Assembly (NCBI GenBank): GCA_905250115.1
Contig: CAJNOI010000044.1
Location: 33,613 to 97,612, forward strand
Length of the DNA stretch: 64,000 nucleotides
Direction of reading: 5' to 3'
Source of the DNA: Adineta steineri
Taxonomy: Eukaryota; Rotifera; Eurotatoria; Adinetida; Adinetidae
Below are positions 11,040-23,260 of the stretch, piece after piece (within the stretch, counting starts at the first letter, position 1; each line of letters opens with the position of its first letter). The position numbers were made by a program, and so were the translations under genes. The notes under the pieces were generated by a model that worked only from the letters and a program-made list of their open reading frames with translations, was not told the origin of the DNA and ran no database searches.

Positions 11040-11830
11040 AATATTTTGTCAGATGTATATTTACTAGTTTACGATTTGTGTTTTTTTCTACAGCTACCCA
11101 GTCAGACACGCATTTAAAAAAACGATGTTTCTATGCGTAGAAAGTGCACAATTTTACGCGTTAAAAATTTTTTTTGAGAGAAAAATGAATTTTACAACGT
11201 AAATATTTACAAACTTGTTTTTTCCAAGCTTGTCTGATTGAGTATGTTTCTTGCCATGCGTATAATGTTTTCTTTTATTTAATTCTATAACTATATAAGT
11301 GTGTTGCATGTAAATTTATTTTCACTTCTTGCTCAATCTTTTTTTTTCACCAAATAAATATTTAATCCTAATTTTAAGTAAAAAGATTAGAGAATAAATG
11401 ATGAATACTCTAATGAATATAAAAGTCTCTTTTTTTGTGATGTGAGATGTTTAGTTCTATAGAACAAATCTTCTTCAAAGTTTTGCCAATGTTGTCAGAT
11501 GAAAATGATGAAGTTTATTGATAAAAAAGATATTATAAATTTAAAATCGATATCTATTGGTAATAATGTTTATTATGGAAAAAAATACATCTGCAATCTC
11601 TTTACTATATATTAGTCCTTGAATAATTTCTGTGAGTACTTTTGTGTGTAAATGAGGAAGTGTACAAGTGTCACATTTAGCTGATACTCATATTCAAACA
11701 TATTGTTCTATTTATTCCGCAGATACATCAGGAATAAAATAATCTATAATCTTCGATATTATCTAAGAATTTTTCGAATTTCTAAAGGCTTTAGTGAGAG
11801 TTAGTATCCTCTCTATGTTCTACACAGGTG
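11040..11830 (-). repeat. Inverted-repeat arm A', interrupted
   Basis: Reverse complement of arm A at 3765-4390. It is longer because about 140-150 bp near 11095-11247 has no counterpart in arm A. The interruption is bounded by inverted ends cagtcagacacgc and gcttgtctgattg, as expected for a small inserted element. Shared landmarks on the plus strand are agatgtttagttctatagaa (11446) and aaagttttgccaatgttgtc (11478). Confidence 0.8.
11095..11247. mobile_element. Small inserted element in arm A'
   Basis: Present in arm A' and absent from arm A. Ends carry short imperfect inverted repeats (tcagacacgc at the left, gcttgtctga at the right). Contains acgcg-type motifs and poly-T/poly-A runs, no ORF. 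Target-site duplication not resolved. Confidence 0.4.
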
Positions 11831-13396
11831 GAGAACATTCGGTATCAATGATAATGATTAATTCTTACGTTGTAGATATCAGTATGATTTTTATTGTTCA
11901 CCTGCATACCTTAAGAGTTTGTATTTCGCAATAAACTTTTACCCAGTAGAATGTGTTTTTCTTTCCAGCTTTATCATTGTTTTTTTTTGTGAAGTATTGC
12001 AACTTTTCCCCACACAATAAGTGTTTTTTGTCTCGCTCCTCTTTCTCGGATTTTTCACTTACTTGGAAGAAAAAAGAGAAAGGTAGGAAAAAATGTAACT
12101 GTAGAGTTGTGTGCTTTTACACAACTAAATAATAAATCATTCGATAAAAAACACATACTGCGATAAGTTCACAACAACTGATTATTACAATTTTCTCAAT
12201 TCATTCTATTTCAACAATTTGGTTTTAGTAAGTTATTGATCTAAATGGTTTTAGTAATAAAATAGAGCATTCTAAATATCATTTATTTTATTTTTGATAG
12301 TTCCTTTTTCTTTGAAAATTAATTCATGAGTTTATAATAATGATTATCGTTTGTAAATCTTGCTAACGCTAGCATCATATAATGATGTTTTTTGGTAACT
12401 CTTGCATAACTTCTGTTTAAAGAGGTATGTAGAAAATTAGCAAAAAAGAGAAGCATTATTTAAAAAAAAAACACTATCGACGTCACGTTTTTCCAATATT
12501 TTTGATCACAGATTTAATATTAGTATTCGATTATGAATCAATTCAAAATTATTCAAGTGAACATATCTACCATAACTAATGGTATGATTTTCTAAAAGAT
12601 AGTTATATGTGCTCGAAACTAGACTAGTAATCAATTTCAGTCAAATATAGCTAAAACGTTAAAAGTTTTCTGAATAATCAGTCTGAATTGATAATATCGA
12701 GGAGAGGAACAAAAAGTTTGACATGTTTCAGTAAAATAATAAGAGTTAGTGCCGAAATATCCATTTTTTGGTGTTTACGACATATTACATCGACGGATAA
12801 TGTTAAAACTCGAATTAACAGTTTTGTCGAGAGCTATTATAATACTAAATACTCGAATATGAAGATTTAGTATCGTACTCTTAGTATGACAATCATCCAT
12901 TACATCAGTCAAAAACTGTGGATTGCAAGCGTCTTTAGTGTAATAGAGTCATAAAATAATATCGTAAAATATTTTATTTAGCCACAAAAAGCAACAAAAA
13001 AAATTGGATGTAGTCGACATATTTTATAAAGATGAATATCGAGATATTTAGATTATGTGTTTATATGAATATTATAGCAGAAATAAATTCCAATTTGAAT
13101 TTTTATAAAATATCTAACGAGTTTATTTTGATAGAATTATTGAATAAATCTCATTAAAAGTACTTGTAATGAGACATACTTTCACGATGTCATATGTTGC
13201 TATATACACTTGTGTAACAATATTGACATCTACATTCTTAGAAAAAACGAAAATTATTTCTAGATTTTCGAAATCAAATATTTCATCAATAAATACAATC
13301 ATGATAATAATAATAAAATAACAACTTTAATAAATACGTTGAGAAAAAAAATGATCGTTATTCTATTTCTATATTTGTCAATGTATTTTAGATTTA
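11831..13396. other. AT-rich spacer before LRR gene
   Basis: No gene recognised. The last bases before 13392 form an acceptor-like tttgtcaatgtattttag, so a 5' UTR exon of the LRR gene may lie somewhere in this spacer, but it could not be placed. Confidence 0.5.
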
Positions 13397-16300
13397 ATGG
13401 CATCATCCATCGGTCCTATTAACAATCAAGGTAAAATTATTCTCTTCTAAAATTTCATTTATTATTTCATCGTTGAATTAAATCAAAATATCATTGCGAA
13501 TTTGACTGAAAGAATCAAAAATGAAGTTCTCTTTCTCTAAATTATTATCTTCGAACAGCGTCTATCAGAGTTAGAGAGGAGTTTTATAATTTTCTCAGAT
13601 ATTTAAATATTGAATACACGGTCACAGATACTTTGTAAAATTATAGATAGTTGACTCCAAAGAAAATCTTTGATATCCTTCTTAAAATAGATTCTTCATT
13701 TGTTTTGTCCATATTGACAAATTCAGTAGGAATTAAACACTATTCTTTCTCTTTCTTTTTACTTTCAACAGCCGAAATCTTAACATCTGATTCTCTTTTG
13801 TCAACAAAAACAAGAAACAAAAATAATAGAAAAAAGGTGTGCATTTTCAGTTCCTATATTCAATAATTATTACTGTTGATATTGAATTAAAGAAGATAAA
13901 ATAGTGAAACCTTTGAAGAGGATTTATAACCACAGTATTTTGTTTTAATTCATTCAGATGTGTATATTTAAGATTTCAAAATAAGATATTCTTTTACAAA
14001 GAATGATCAACAGATTCTGTAAAGTATTGTAAAAAATTGTCTAGTTTGAACTGTGCAGTAAAACAATGTTCATTTATTCAAAGATTTTTATGTGTATCTG
14101 TTTAGAATCAAATGAAACAAGTTTATTATCAAAACCATCTGCACATGGAAATATAGGACTTGAGCGAAGGATTATGGGGGATCAAGATGAACCATTTCTA
14201 TCGTACACCCGTATGAACTTGACTGATGCTGATATGGAAATTGTGGCTTATTATTTACTAAAAGATAATAAGGTAAACTCTTGTTGTATTTGTTTGATTC
14301 TATCAAACAGAAAACAGGGAATGAAGGCATAGTTAATTTTGTTAAAACGATTGATGTATACTTATTTATTAAAATGAAGACCGTCATAAACATAATTGCT
14401 TAATAATCGATCTTTGAATAATTCTTCTGTTCAATGTATGAAACGACTTCAGCTGATCTTATGAATTCATCTGATTAAAAAAGCAGAATATTTCAATTTC
14501 TGTTGATATTTTTATTCAAATTTACAAAAATTTAATCAGGAAATTGAAAACGAACATAAGAGTTTTCTCAGTCGGTCTTGTCTTCTAACGACATTAGTCT
14601 TTTTAGTCAAGAAAAGTAAAAATATGTTTAATGACACAAATAAATCAAAACATTTTTATGAAGAATAAAAAAAAGTTGTTGTTAATTGAGAATTAGTTGA
14701 ACGAAAATAAAAGTTAGAAAAATGAACTTTTGAATAAATTTCTAACAGATAATTAAACTTGAAGAATAAGACAAAATGCTATTTATTTGAATATTTATAT
14801 ATGGATATAAATTAAGCAAAAATAAGTGTTCTTTGATCAGTCAATGAAATATATATCTTTTTTTTTCATAGAAAACAAAAGCAAAATAGTTTCAGATTTG
14901 ATAAAAATATATTTTAATTGCAGTGAAAAATCGATAAAACTTTTATAATACTATTTTTTATGGATTAATTAATTAGTTATTCGTTGTGTCAAACTTGAAA
15001 CTATTTGATTTCTTTATCTTTGATAAATTTTGTTCGTAAAGATATTGTTGTAAATAAGATTGATCATAATTGTAATTCTTTATTAAAATACTTCAAATAA
15101 TTACTTTTTCGTTAAACATCCACGACACTTAGAGGATCTTGTGATATTATCGTATTTTAAGCCTGAGCCACGAGCTAAGAAGTTTCTTGCTCTTTATTAG
15201 AGATTTTTAGGAGAGATATAGTATAAAAACAATGCTAACTGCAATACTATTTTATTTATTGTTGCAAAAGTTGAAACAGAAAAGCTAGAGTCTAAAAGAA
15301 ATTAATTGGTCTCGTTTCACAATATGTTCTATGAAGCATCAATATTATAGAAATGTTGATCCATCCAGTGCTTTAACATGGATAACCGCAGTCTAGAATA
15401 TAAGAGAAAGTAATTAGCTCGTGGAAAAATCCTGCAACTGAATGATTCTTTCTATGATATCCTTTGGTTCGTTTCTCGTCATTCGAAGTACGGAATTTTT
15501 GTCTATAATATGTGAAAAATAATAATCCTTTATAAATCTTTAAAGAAGAAGGAAAATTCTAACAAAATGATGCGTTTCAGATGAATTATAATTTCTCTTT
15601 ATCTCGATTATATTCATATTTCTTATTTCATACAGACACTCACACAACTCAGACTCTGCTGCAATCAAATAGGAGATCAAGGTGCAAAGTATCTTAGCGA
15701 AGGATTACAAAACAACAAAGTGAGAGAAAAACTGATCTTACTTCATCTTGATCATATTCATCTTTTTTATTTAATTCAGACGGTCACAGAACTCGACCTT
15801 TCCGACAATCTAATAGGAGATGAAGGTGCAAAGTATCTTGGTAAAGAATTACAAAATAACAAAGTGGGAACAAACCAATGTCTATTGATCTCGGTCTCAT
15901 TCATCCGTCTTATATCATACAGACACTTACACAACTCGACCTTTCCAGCAATCAAATAGGTGCGCAAGGTGCAAAGGACCTTGGCGAAGCATTACAAGAT
16001 AACACAGTAAGAGAAAAACTGAACTCTCTTCGTCTTAGTCGTATTCATCTTCCTTATTTCATACAGACACTCACTTCACTCAACCTCTCTAGCAATCAAA
16101 TAGAAGCTCAAGGTGCAAAGAATCTTGGTGAAGCATTACAAAATAATACAGTGAGAGAAAAACTAATCTCACTTCATCTCAATCATATTTATCTTTCTCA
16201 TTTCATACAGACACTCACACAATTCGACCTTTCCAGCAATCAAATAGGAGATCAAGGTGCAAAGGATCTTGGTGAAGCATTACAAGATAACACAGTAAGA

Positions 16301-16717
16301 GAAAAACTGAACTTTATTCGTCTCAGTCATATTCATCTTTCTTGTTTCATACAGACACTCACTACACTCAACCTCGACAAAAATCAAATAGGAGATCAAG
16401 GTGCAAAGGATCTTGGTGAAGTATTGAAAAATAATACAGTGAGAGAAAAACTGATCTCATTTCATCTCAGTTATATTCATCTTTCTTATTTCATACAGGC
16501 ACTCACACAACTCGACCTCGCATATAATGAAATCGGAGAGCAAGGTGCGAAAGATCTTGGTGAAGCATTACAAAATAACACAGTGAGAGACAAACTGATC
16601 TCACATCATCTCGATCATATTCATCTTCTTTATTTCATACAGACACTCACTTCAGTCAACCTCGACGACAATCCAGTTGGGCTTATGTGGCGAGAGCACC
16701 TTCGTCGAACAGCTTGA
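13397..16717 (+). CDS. Leucine-rich repeat protein, NLR/RNase-inhibitor-type repeats
   Basis: Predicted 287 aa from exons 13397-13430, 14106-14272, 15636-15719, 15780-15863, 15923-16006, 16067-16150, 16211-16294, 16355-16438, 16499-16582 and 16643-16717. The first 67 residues are a short N-terminal leader ending MNLTDADMEIVAYYLLKDNK; then come seven identical-length 28-residue repeats of the form TLTxLxLxxNQIGxQGAKxL, and a final partial repeat. Every repeat is exactly one 84-bp phase-0 exon. Introns between repeats are 60, 59, 60, 60, 60, 60 and 60 bp and are similar to each other, so exon plus intron duplicated as a 144-bp unit. Six of the seven introns are in frame and free of stops. No NACHT, F-box or other effector domain was found, so it is likely a stand-alone LRR scaffold. 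Partner and role are unknown. Confidence 0.85.
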
Positions 16718-18769
16718 AATAGGGGTTTATCGTTAGGTTTGCCCGATAATTCCACAGATTCTGAGAAATATTATGTTTTATCTTAAAATAAAAGGATTTA
16801 TTAAAGGAAACAGATTGTTTTTGATGATGATTGTCAGTAGAGGTCTTTGAAAGAGCAGTTTGGATGAACTTTGGAAATGTATGCCCATAGTGAAGGATCA
16901 GATTTATTTTTGTCTTCGAAATCAAAGAGTTTTGTACCATTTATCATAGTAAGAGAGAAACAGAAGGTTTGTATATGTCGAATTTGAATGACAATGTCGA
17001 AGATTTTTGTGTCGAATGTGATTGAATGGTTCATGTTAGTAGAATACGTAAACCGGCAGTTGCTAATAAATAACAGGACATTCCAACTATTATCAACAGA
17101 AATATGTACAATATATGAATGCTTACACTGATAGCTTATTATATAAGAAGTTGTACAAAAATATTCTTTTGTCTATATAATTTTTGACGGTGGGAATATC
17201 TTGAAATTATAATTGGTGAATATCTCATTCCAAATTATTTTAAATCACCAGGACTAAAATTGAAGTGCACAAAGTTAGAAAATACTTAGATAGTGATTTG
17301 AGCTTGATGTTATAAGTTAACCTTTCGACGTTAGTTTTACTTTTGTACAGTCCAAAGTTCAGTGAACATATCGTCAATTTAAAGATGTTTCAACATTTTA
17401 TGTTAACTTTTAAGTGTTTAGTAATGTAGCTGGTAATCAAGATCGATCAATTTTAATGAGAATCTTTTTCGAAAAAGTAAAATCATGATTAAACGGATAA
17501 TAAAAATAAAATCGTTTTTTACTGCTTACCTAAATTTGCATATTGATACTTTATTATTTGTCTCACAAACATATAACAGAGATCAACTTCAGTACAATTC
17601 ATAGGAAAAGATTTAAAATAAACTGATATTACAAACCATTACATCTTATTATTCAATTATTTTACGATGAATAATCTTTAAAAGATGAAGTTAAAGAGGG
17701 AATATGCTCAGGCGTCCAAACCGTTTAGACTTCACCGTTTGGCGATAGGTAGACATCGATAAGATATGAAAAACCTGAAAAGGATTCGTTTCCTCATGCT
17801 TTTATTCCAGAGTTATCGAGTGAGCAAGAAGTTTTCTTCATGGAACTCGAGCCTTTCAGAAAACCATTTTGTTCGAATTTCGATCTGGAACTTAGACTAC
17901 ATCAAGATCACAATTAGACTAGGTCGTGTATAAAATTTCAGACCTTGTAAACGTATTGTTTATGAGAATTATTTCAACATATATCTTTAATATGCTTGTA
18001 TTTATTAAAATAAATATGAATAAATTTCTTTCGTCTAAATCATTGTTTTTCTAATTGAGTTTTTTGTCGAATAAATGCATTATTAATAGAATCACAAAAT
18101 ATTATACTACTAAATTAAAATCGCGAAAAAACTACAGAAATTTTGATAACAAAGCAGTCTGCTGAGAATGGTATATGTTAATGAGCAAAGGGAACAACAA
18201 AAGCAAACTTCAAGATCTATTTTTATTTCTCGATAATGAATAACGACGTCCCCTTGCGTATAAGAATAACATTCAAAATAGTATTTTTCATCATAAAAAA
18301 ATAAACGATAAATAATATTATATATCGAATATAATTCAATGATTTGTCATCTTTTACAATAATAAGAAGTAATAATGTTATCTAACAAAAGATTAACTAA
18401 TCAGTTGAAGATTGTCTTTTTTTGCCAATATGACATGAGCAACTATCGATTACCATCTCATTAAAGAGTATATTTGCAAGTAATACCAAATCTCATATTT
18501 CTTCTATTATACATTCTAAATAAAAAGATTTATTGTCTAATTTGTATAAAAAAAGAGTCATAAAATATTTGCATTTTTTTTGTCTATCTAAAAATAGACA
18601 ACAGTTCTCATGTGATTCCATTGTGACAATCTTCCATGATACATTCATCACTACACTATTTATAGCTGACCACAAAATGTTAACAATAATTTTTATTACT
18701 AAAAAAAAATAAGCTAATACATAACGGAAATTTCTATCTGACATAAACAAAAAAATTATATTGAGGTTT
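16718..18769. other. Gene-free region between convergent genes
   Basis: Lies between the 3' ends of the LRR gene (plus) and the fucosyltransferase (minus). Mostly AT-rich; a more balanced stretch at about 17700-17940 has no sustained ORF. The minus-strand ORF 18493-18807 overlaps the 3' end of the fucosyltransferase in another frame and has no domain. Confidence 0.55.
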
Positions 18770-20637
18770 TTAACATTTCTCCAAAAACCATTCATTAATA
18801 TTTTCATACCAAATACGTTGTTTATTCGTATTTAATCGATAACATAATTCACAAAATCTATATGGATCAACATCTTTTGCTTCATAATAAACATCATAAT
18901 ATCGTCTCCATGCATGATATTTTCCATATAGCGTTCGATTTTTCCCTATTAAATTTAATGCATCAGCTAAATTTTTATCTGATGTATAATCATCAACATG
19001 AATAAATGATTGAGGTGGAGCAATACGTGCAAAATTTTCTCGTTTTGGTCCGCTGACAATTGGTATAGCACCCACAGAAAGTGTCCGCCAAAATTTTTCT
19101 GTTATATAATCTGTACATGTTTGTGATTCAAAAGCAAGATAAAANNNNNNNNNNNNNNNNNNNNNNNNNNNNNNNNNNNNNNNNNNNNNNNNNNNNNNNN
19201 NNNNNNNNNNNNNNNNNNNNNNNNNNNNNNNNNNNNNNNNNNNNTCTGTTATATAATCTGTACATGTTTGTGATTCAAAAGCAAGATAAAATTTTGATGT
19301 TGTTAAATAAAGTTTTTCACAAGATGATTGACGACCACATGCCTTTCCCGATTGAGCGCGTGCATTCAGCGATAAAGATTCATTCAATGAAATACATTTA
19401 CCAAAAGCTGCTATTGGATAATGATGACGAAATGAACGAAATTTTTGTAAACGTTTTTGAGGTCGACAGTTGGATACAAACCTAAATAAAACAAAAAAGA
19501 TATTTGACCTTGAATTGTCTACCTCAATTTTTATCTTTAAGCTTAAACTATCACTGATCTACGTTTTTAATAAATGCCTGTGAAGTTTCAAGGTTGATAT
19601 ATCGTTTTTGTTTCAATATTTACATATCAATCCGACTAATCTGTTCTTCATTTTTCTAGTCTTCTAATTGTCACTTTTGATTAAAAGAGTTCTCAAAACA
19701 AATCAGATAAAAATTTTGACATATTGAATGCTTCAGTTATTTTTCTTATTACACATTCGACTCCATCGAAGTCGAAAATAGTCTTAGGATATGAAATGAA
19801 TTAATTACCAGACTGCTTGATTATGTCTTTTTTTAAATTGTTTATCAATCCATGAATTTAATTGTTGATGAGACCATGGCTTTTCTTTAACGATTGTTAT
19901 ACCATAAGCACCTAATGATGCTTCAGCACTTGTTCGATATGTTATAGTCCAATTAAACTTATATTTATTAATATTCTCGGAATTTTCATTAGATTCATCA
20001 TGCCATAGAAGCCATATTTGTTCGTAATTTCTTTTCATGGTTTCCAATTGTTTAAAATTTAAATCTCGTTTATGCATTAAAAGTACATCAGCATCTTTTT
20101 CACGTTTAAGATCACATGTATATTCACTAATGAGAAAAAAAAGATATTATTTTATTTACGAAAAAATATTTATTAAATTTACCAATTTGTAAAAGGACAT
20201 GTTTTACCAAATATTTCTTTTTTTGTATTCGAACAAAAACGTGGATGTTGAAAAACATGTGTAAATTCAAGTATTAAATAAGAATTTGATTGAGATTTAT
20301 TATTGATTAATGGAAAGATTATTTTTTGTTTTTTATCTATTGCTTTTATATCATCAATAGCTTTTAATTCATCTTTTTTCTTAAAATAATATAAAATACT
20401 TGTATTACGATTAGTTTTCTTGAGAATATCTATTGGATATATAACATTCGTAAATAGAATTTCAAAATTGCTTGGATAATCATCGATGGAAGAATAAATG
20501 TATGAATTTAAATTCAATGGATTTAATGAAAGAAATATAAAGAAAAATATGAATCCTATTACAGGCCATTTGAAATGTAAAAAATATTGACGCCAAGTAA
20601 GATTTGTTGATCGTTTAGTATGAATACGTTTATTCAT
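18770..20637 (-). CDS. Alpha-1,3-fucosyltransferase, GT10 family
   Basis: Golgi type II glycosyltransferase that moves fucose from GDP-fucose to N-acetylglucosamine-containing glycans. Exons (minus) 20637-20183, 20126-19809 and 19481-18770; removing the scaffold gap and its duplicated flank gives 445 aa, normal for the family. A short basic cytoplasmic tail is followed by a signal-anchor at about residues 25-45 (VIGFIFFFIFLSLNPLNL). The stem is Lys/Ile-rich. The catalytic half contains CEYTCD, ADVLLMHKRDL, VWFVSNCRPQKR and the donor-binding family signature FYLAFESQTCTDYITEKFW, then VGAIPIVSGP. The start is the first ATG before the basic tail. Which linkage it makes (core alpha-1,3 or Lewis-type) cannot be told from sequence alone. 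Confidence 0.93.
19098..19291. other. 100-N scaffold gap with duplicated flanks
   Basis: Ns occupy 19145-19244. The 47 bases before the gap (19098-19144, starting tctgttatataatctgtac) are identical to the 47 bases after it (19245-19291). The gap falls inside the fucosyltransferase signature motif, so both flanks encode the same FYLAFESQTCTDYIT segment. The simplest reading is an unresolved overlap between contigs, not a real duplication. Confidence 0.9.
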
Positions 20638-21869
20638 TGTTTATTTTGTATTGGAATGAATGATTTTTTTCACTAGAGAAAAATGAAAGTTTACTAAAAA
20701 ATCTTATCTTATCTATTTGCATATATATACGAAAAGTAAATAGGGTTTTCATCGAATTAATCCCTCATAAAATCTTGAAAATTCAATTATAAAAAGTATT
20801 TAGTATATTTCTCATGTTTCTTCTTACTGAAAATTAACATCATAACAAACTATTATCTATATTCTGTAAAGAACAATCTTTCATCATCTGCAAAAATTTT
20901 ATCTAATTATTATCAGAAAAAAAAATAGAAACTCTTCAGACGACAGTTGTTCTAAACGATAAATTAATAGTAGATCTAGTAAGAAAAAAACTATTTTCAA
21001 ATAATATTCATTATCATTATTGTGAAGAAAAAAGAATTATTAATACTTTTTTAATAAACGACATCACCTACCTGTTTGAATAGAAAAAATAAATATAAAT
21101 CTTAATAATGTATTTCAATAAACATCCGCTCCTAAATGATTTTTCTTACAAAATTATCAGTGAAAAACTAACTTTATATTTAGATTGATGTGACTTTAAT
21201 ATCCTGTTTATTTCCTCACTAATGTAAATTTTAATTTATATTCGTAATTAATATATTTTTTACCGGTTAAATTTTTGTTTCGTTGCTTGTGTATACGTTT
21301 AATGTAATATTAAAGTGCATGCCACTGAAATAGTAACAGCGACGAACCTCAAGCACCAACCAACATCGATGAATATTTTTTTTCTTTTGTTTGAATGCTT
21401 TTTCTTTGGCATTTTTCTTTTTCTTCCTCTCCTTCGTGTGTGTGGAATTATTTACGTCCGAACGCTGAACATAACGAGTACTTTTTTTTTCTTATAATGC
21501 CATCCGCAGCCGTTCTCTTTTTCCTTTCTCTTTTCTTCCAAAACTGGTAATTCGAACCTATACGACGACGAATATGAGAGAGAACGCGACACATGATATT
21601 CTCTATTATTATTATTTCACTAATATAGTATATAGTTATAAATTGATTAGTTATATGTTAACAAACAAAAAAAGGAAACACTCAATTCAGTTATAATATT
21701 CTTGTTAAATATATATGCGAAAATAGGAAAACAACAAAATCACAATCCATAAATTCTGTAATGAGAGGCGTTTTTAAATATTTGTTCGAAGAAAAAGAAA
21801 TTATACATGAATGTTCTGCACATTTATATATAAAAAAAAGTTATATATTTATTGTTTATAGCAATAATA
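20638..21869. other. Upstream of fucosyltransferase, downstream of PCYT1
   Basis: AT-rich; holds the fucosyltransferase promoter/5' UTR (near 20640-20900) and the PCYT1 3' UTR. Pyrimidine-rich blocks at 21370-21540. The ORF at 21315-21497 is a low-complexity product of these blocks. No other gene seen. Confidence 0.5.
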
Positions 21870-23260
21870 TTATCTCGTGTCATTCGTTGGTGTACTCTGC
21901 TGTTTAGATTTTTTATCACGATGAGTATCTTTCGATGTTGTTATATCATCATCGTCGGTATCACTTTTACCACTATGACCTCCAGATATCATAAAAGGTG
22001 ATTGTGAACGATGAAGTAAATTTAACACTTTTGTTTTTTCAAACAAACCAATAAAACTATGAATATATTCTTTACTTCGATCTTCCCAACGTTCCATAAA
22101 TGTTTTCGATTCCTCTTCATATGTACGGAATTTTGATTTAACTGTATCTATTTTTGATTGAAATTCTAATTGATTTTTTTTTAAAAAACCAACATTTAAA
22201 TCTTGTGCAGAATAACCACGTGCTAAATTTCGTCGAACATACATATCGTAATCACGAACAAGACGACAGATAATATCAGATGTTGATACACCTTCTGTAC
22301 GTTGAGTTGCAACGAACATACCGCGTGCCTAAAAAAAAATAATTTATATATTAATTATTAATTCTCATTGTCAACAATATTTTTGATGGGTGGAACATTA
22401 AACCCACATAGTCGATTATTACTATTATAATGGATTTTTTTCCCATTATGATGAGAAATTATAGCTAAAATTACATGATAGTGCAACAGCCGGTTGCATG
22501 AAAAAACAATTGTGACTGCTAAGTATAGTGCAAAAACTGTATCTATTGTCAAGTCGACCTATAAACTTACTTTAATATGTTGATAAATATCATCACTACC
22601 TTCAGCTCCATATGGAATTTCATCGTGAGCAACAAAATCAATTTTATTTTGTGTTAAAAATTCATCATCGAGTACCCATGGTGCATCGATAACAACTTCA
22701 TCCACATAACGACAATGACGTACACTTTCATAACGTTCAGCTTCATCCATAACTGTTTTACCTTTTTTACTATGTGTTAAATCATCATTACAAACACCAA
22801 CAAGAAGATAAACATTTTTAAAAATATTTTTTGCTTGCATTAATTGTCGAGCATGACCAGCATGAAATAAATCATAAATACCTGAAAATTAAATTTTTTT
22901 TTAAATAAAAACAAAATCTATTGGATATTTTTTACCATCAGCATAAATACGAATTTTTCTTGGTGCTGTTTCATTTTTTGCCATATCTAATGTAATTTTT
23001 GTTGAATAATCACAATTTTCACGTTCTTTTATAGCTTTATCTTCATAAGATAAAGGTGCTGGACCTAAATTGAGATCAACATTAATATCAAGATTTTCAG
23101 CAAATTGCATTGAACGTTTTTCATCAGTTCCCGTATTTGCTTTCTTTTTCGATTCGTCTTTAGATGTCAAATCATCCGTTGGACTATTTTCTGCTGATGC
23201 ATCATGCCATTCATCAAGATTTGAAGCAGTAGGTGTTGTAGGTACTGGTTTATTAGCCAT
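21870..23260 (-). CDS. PCYT1: Choline-phosphate cytidylyltransferase
   Basis: Makes CDP-choline from CTP and phosphocholine, the rate-limiting step of the Kennedy pathway to phosphatidylcholine. Exons (minus) 23260-22936, 22881-22571 and 22328-21870 give 364 aa, close to the animal enzyme. Residues 1-75 are a polar, unstructured leader. The catalytic domain (about 95-245) contains the nucleotidyltransferase HxGH as HAGH at 115-118 in [19 protein letters not shown], then [19 protein letters not shown] and the CTP-binding [11 protein letters not shown] at 222-232. Residues about 250-320 form the charged amphipathic membrane-sensing helix that activates the enzyme on lipid-poor membranes. The Ser/Asp-rich tail suits the phosphorylation region. 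The gene is divergent from the CRMP gene at 24080. Confidence 0.95.

Noticed and set aside
16683..17034. Minus-strand ORFs at the 3' end of the LRR gene
   Set aside because: Antisense to the last exon and 3' UTR, no domain.
18493..18807. 104-codon minus-strand ORF
   Set aside because: Overlaps the fucosyltransferase C-terminus in another frame and continues into its 3' flank.
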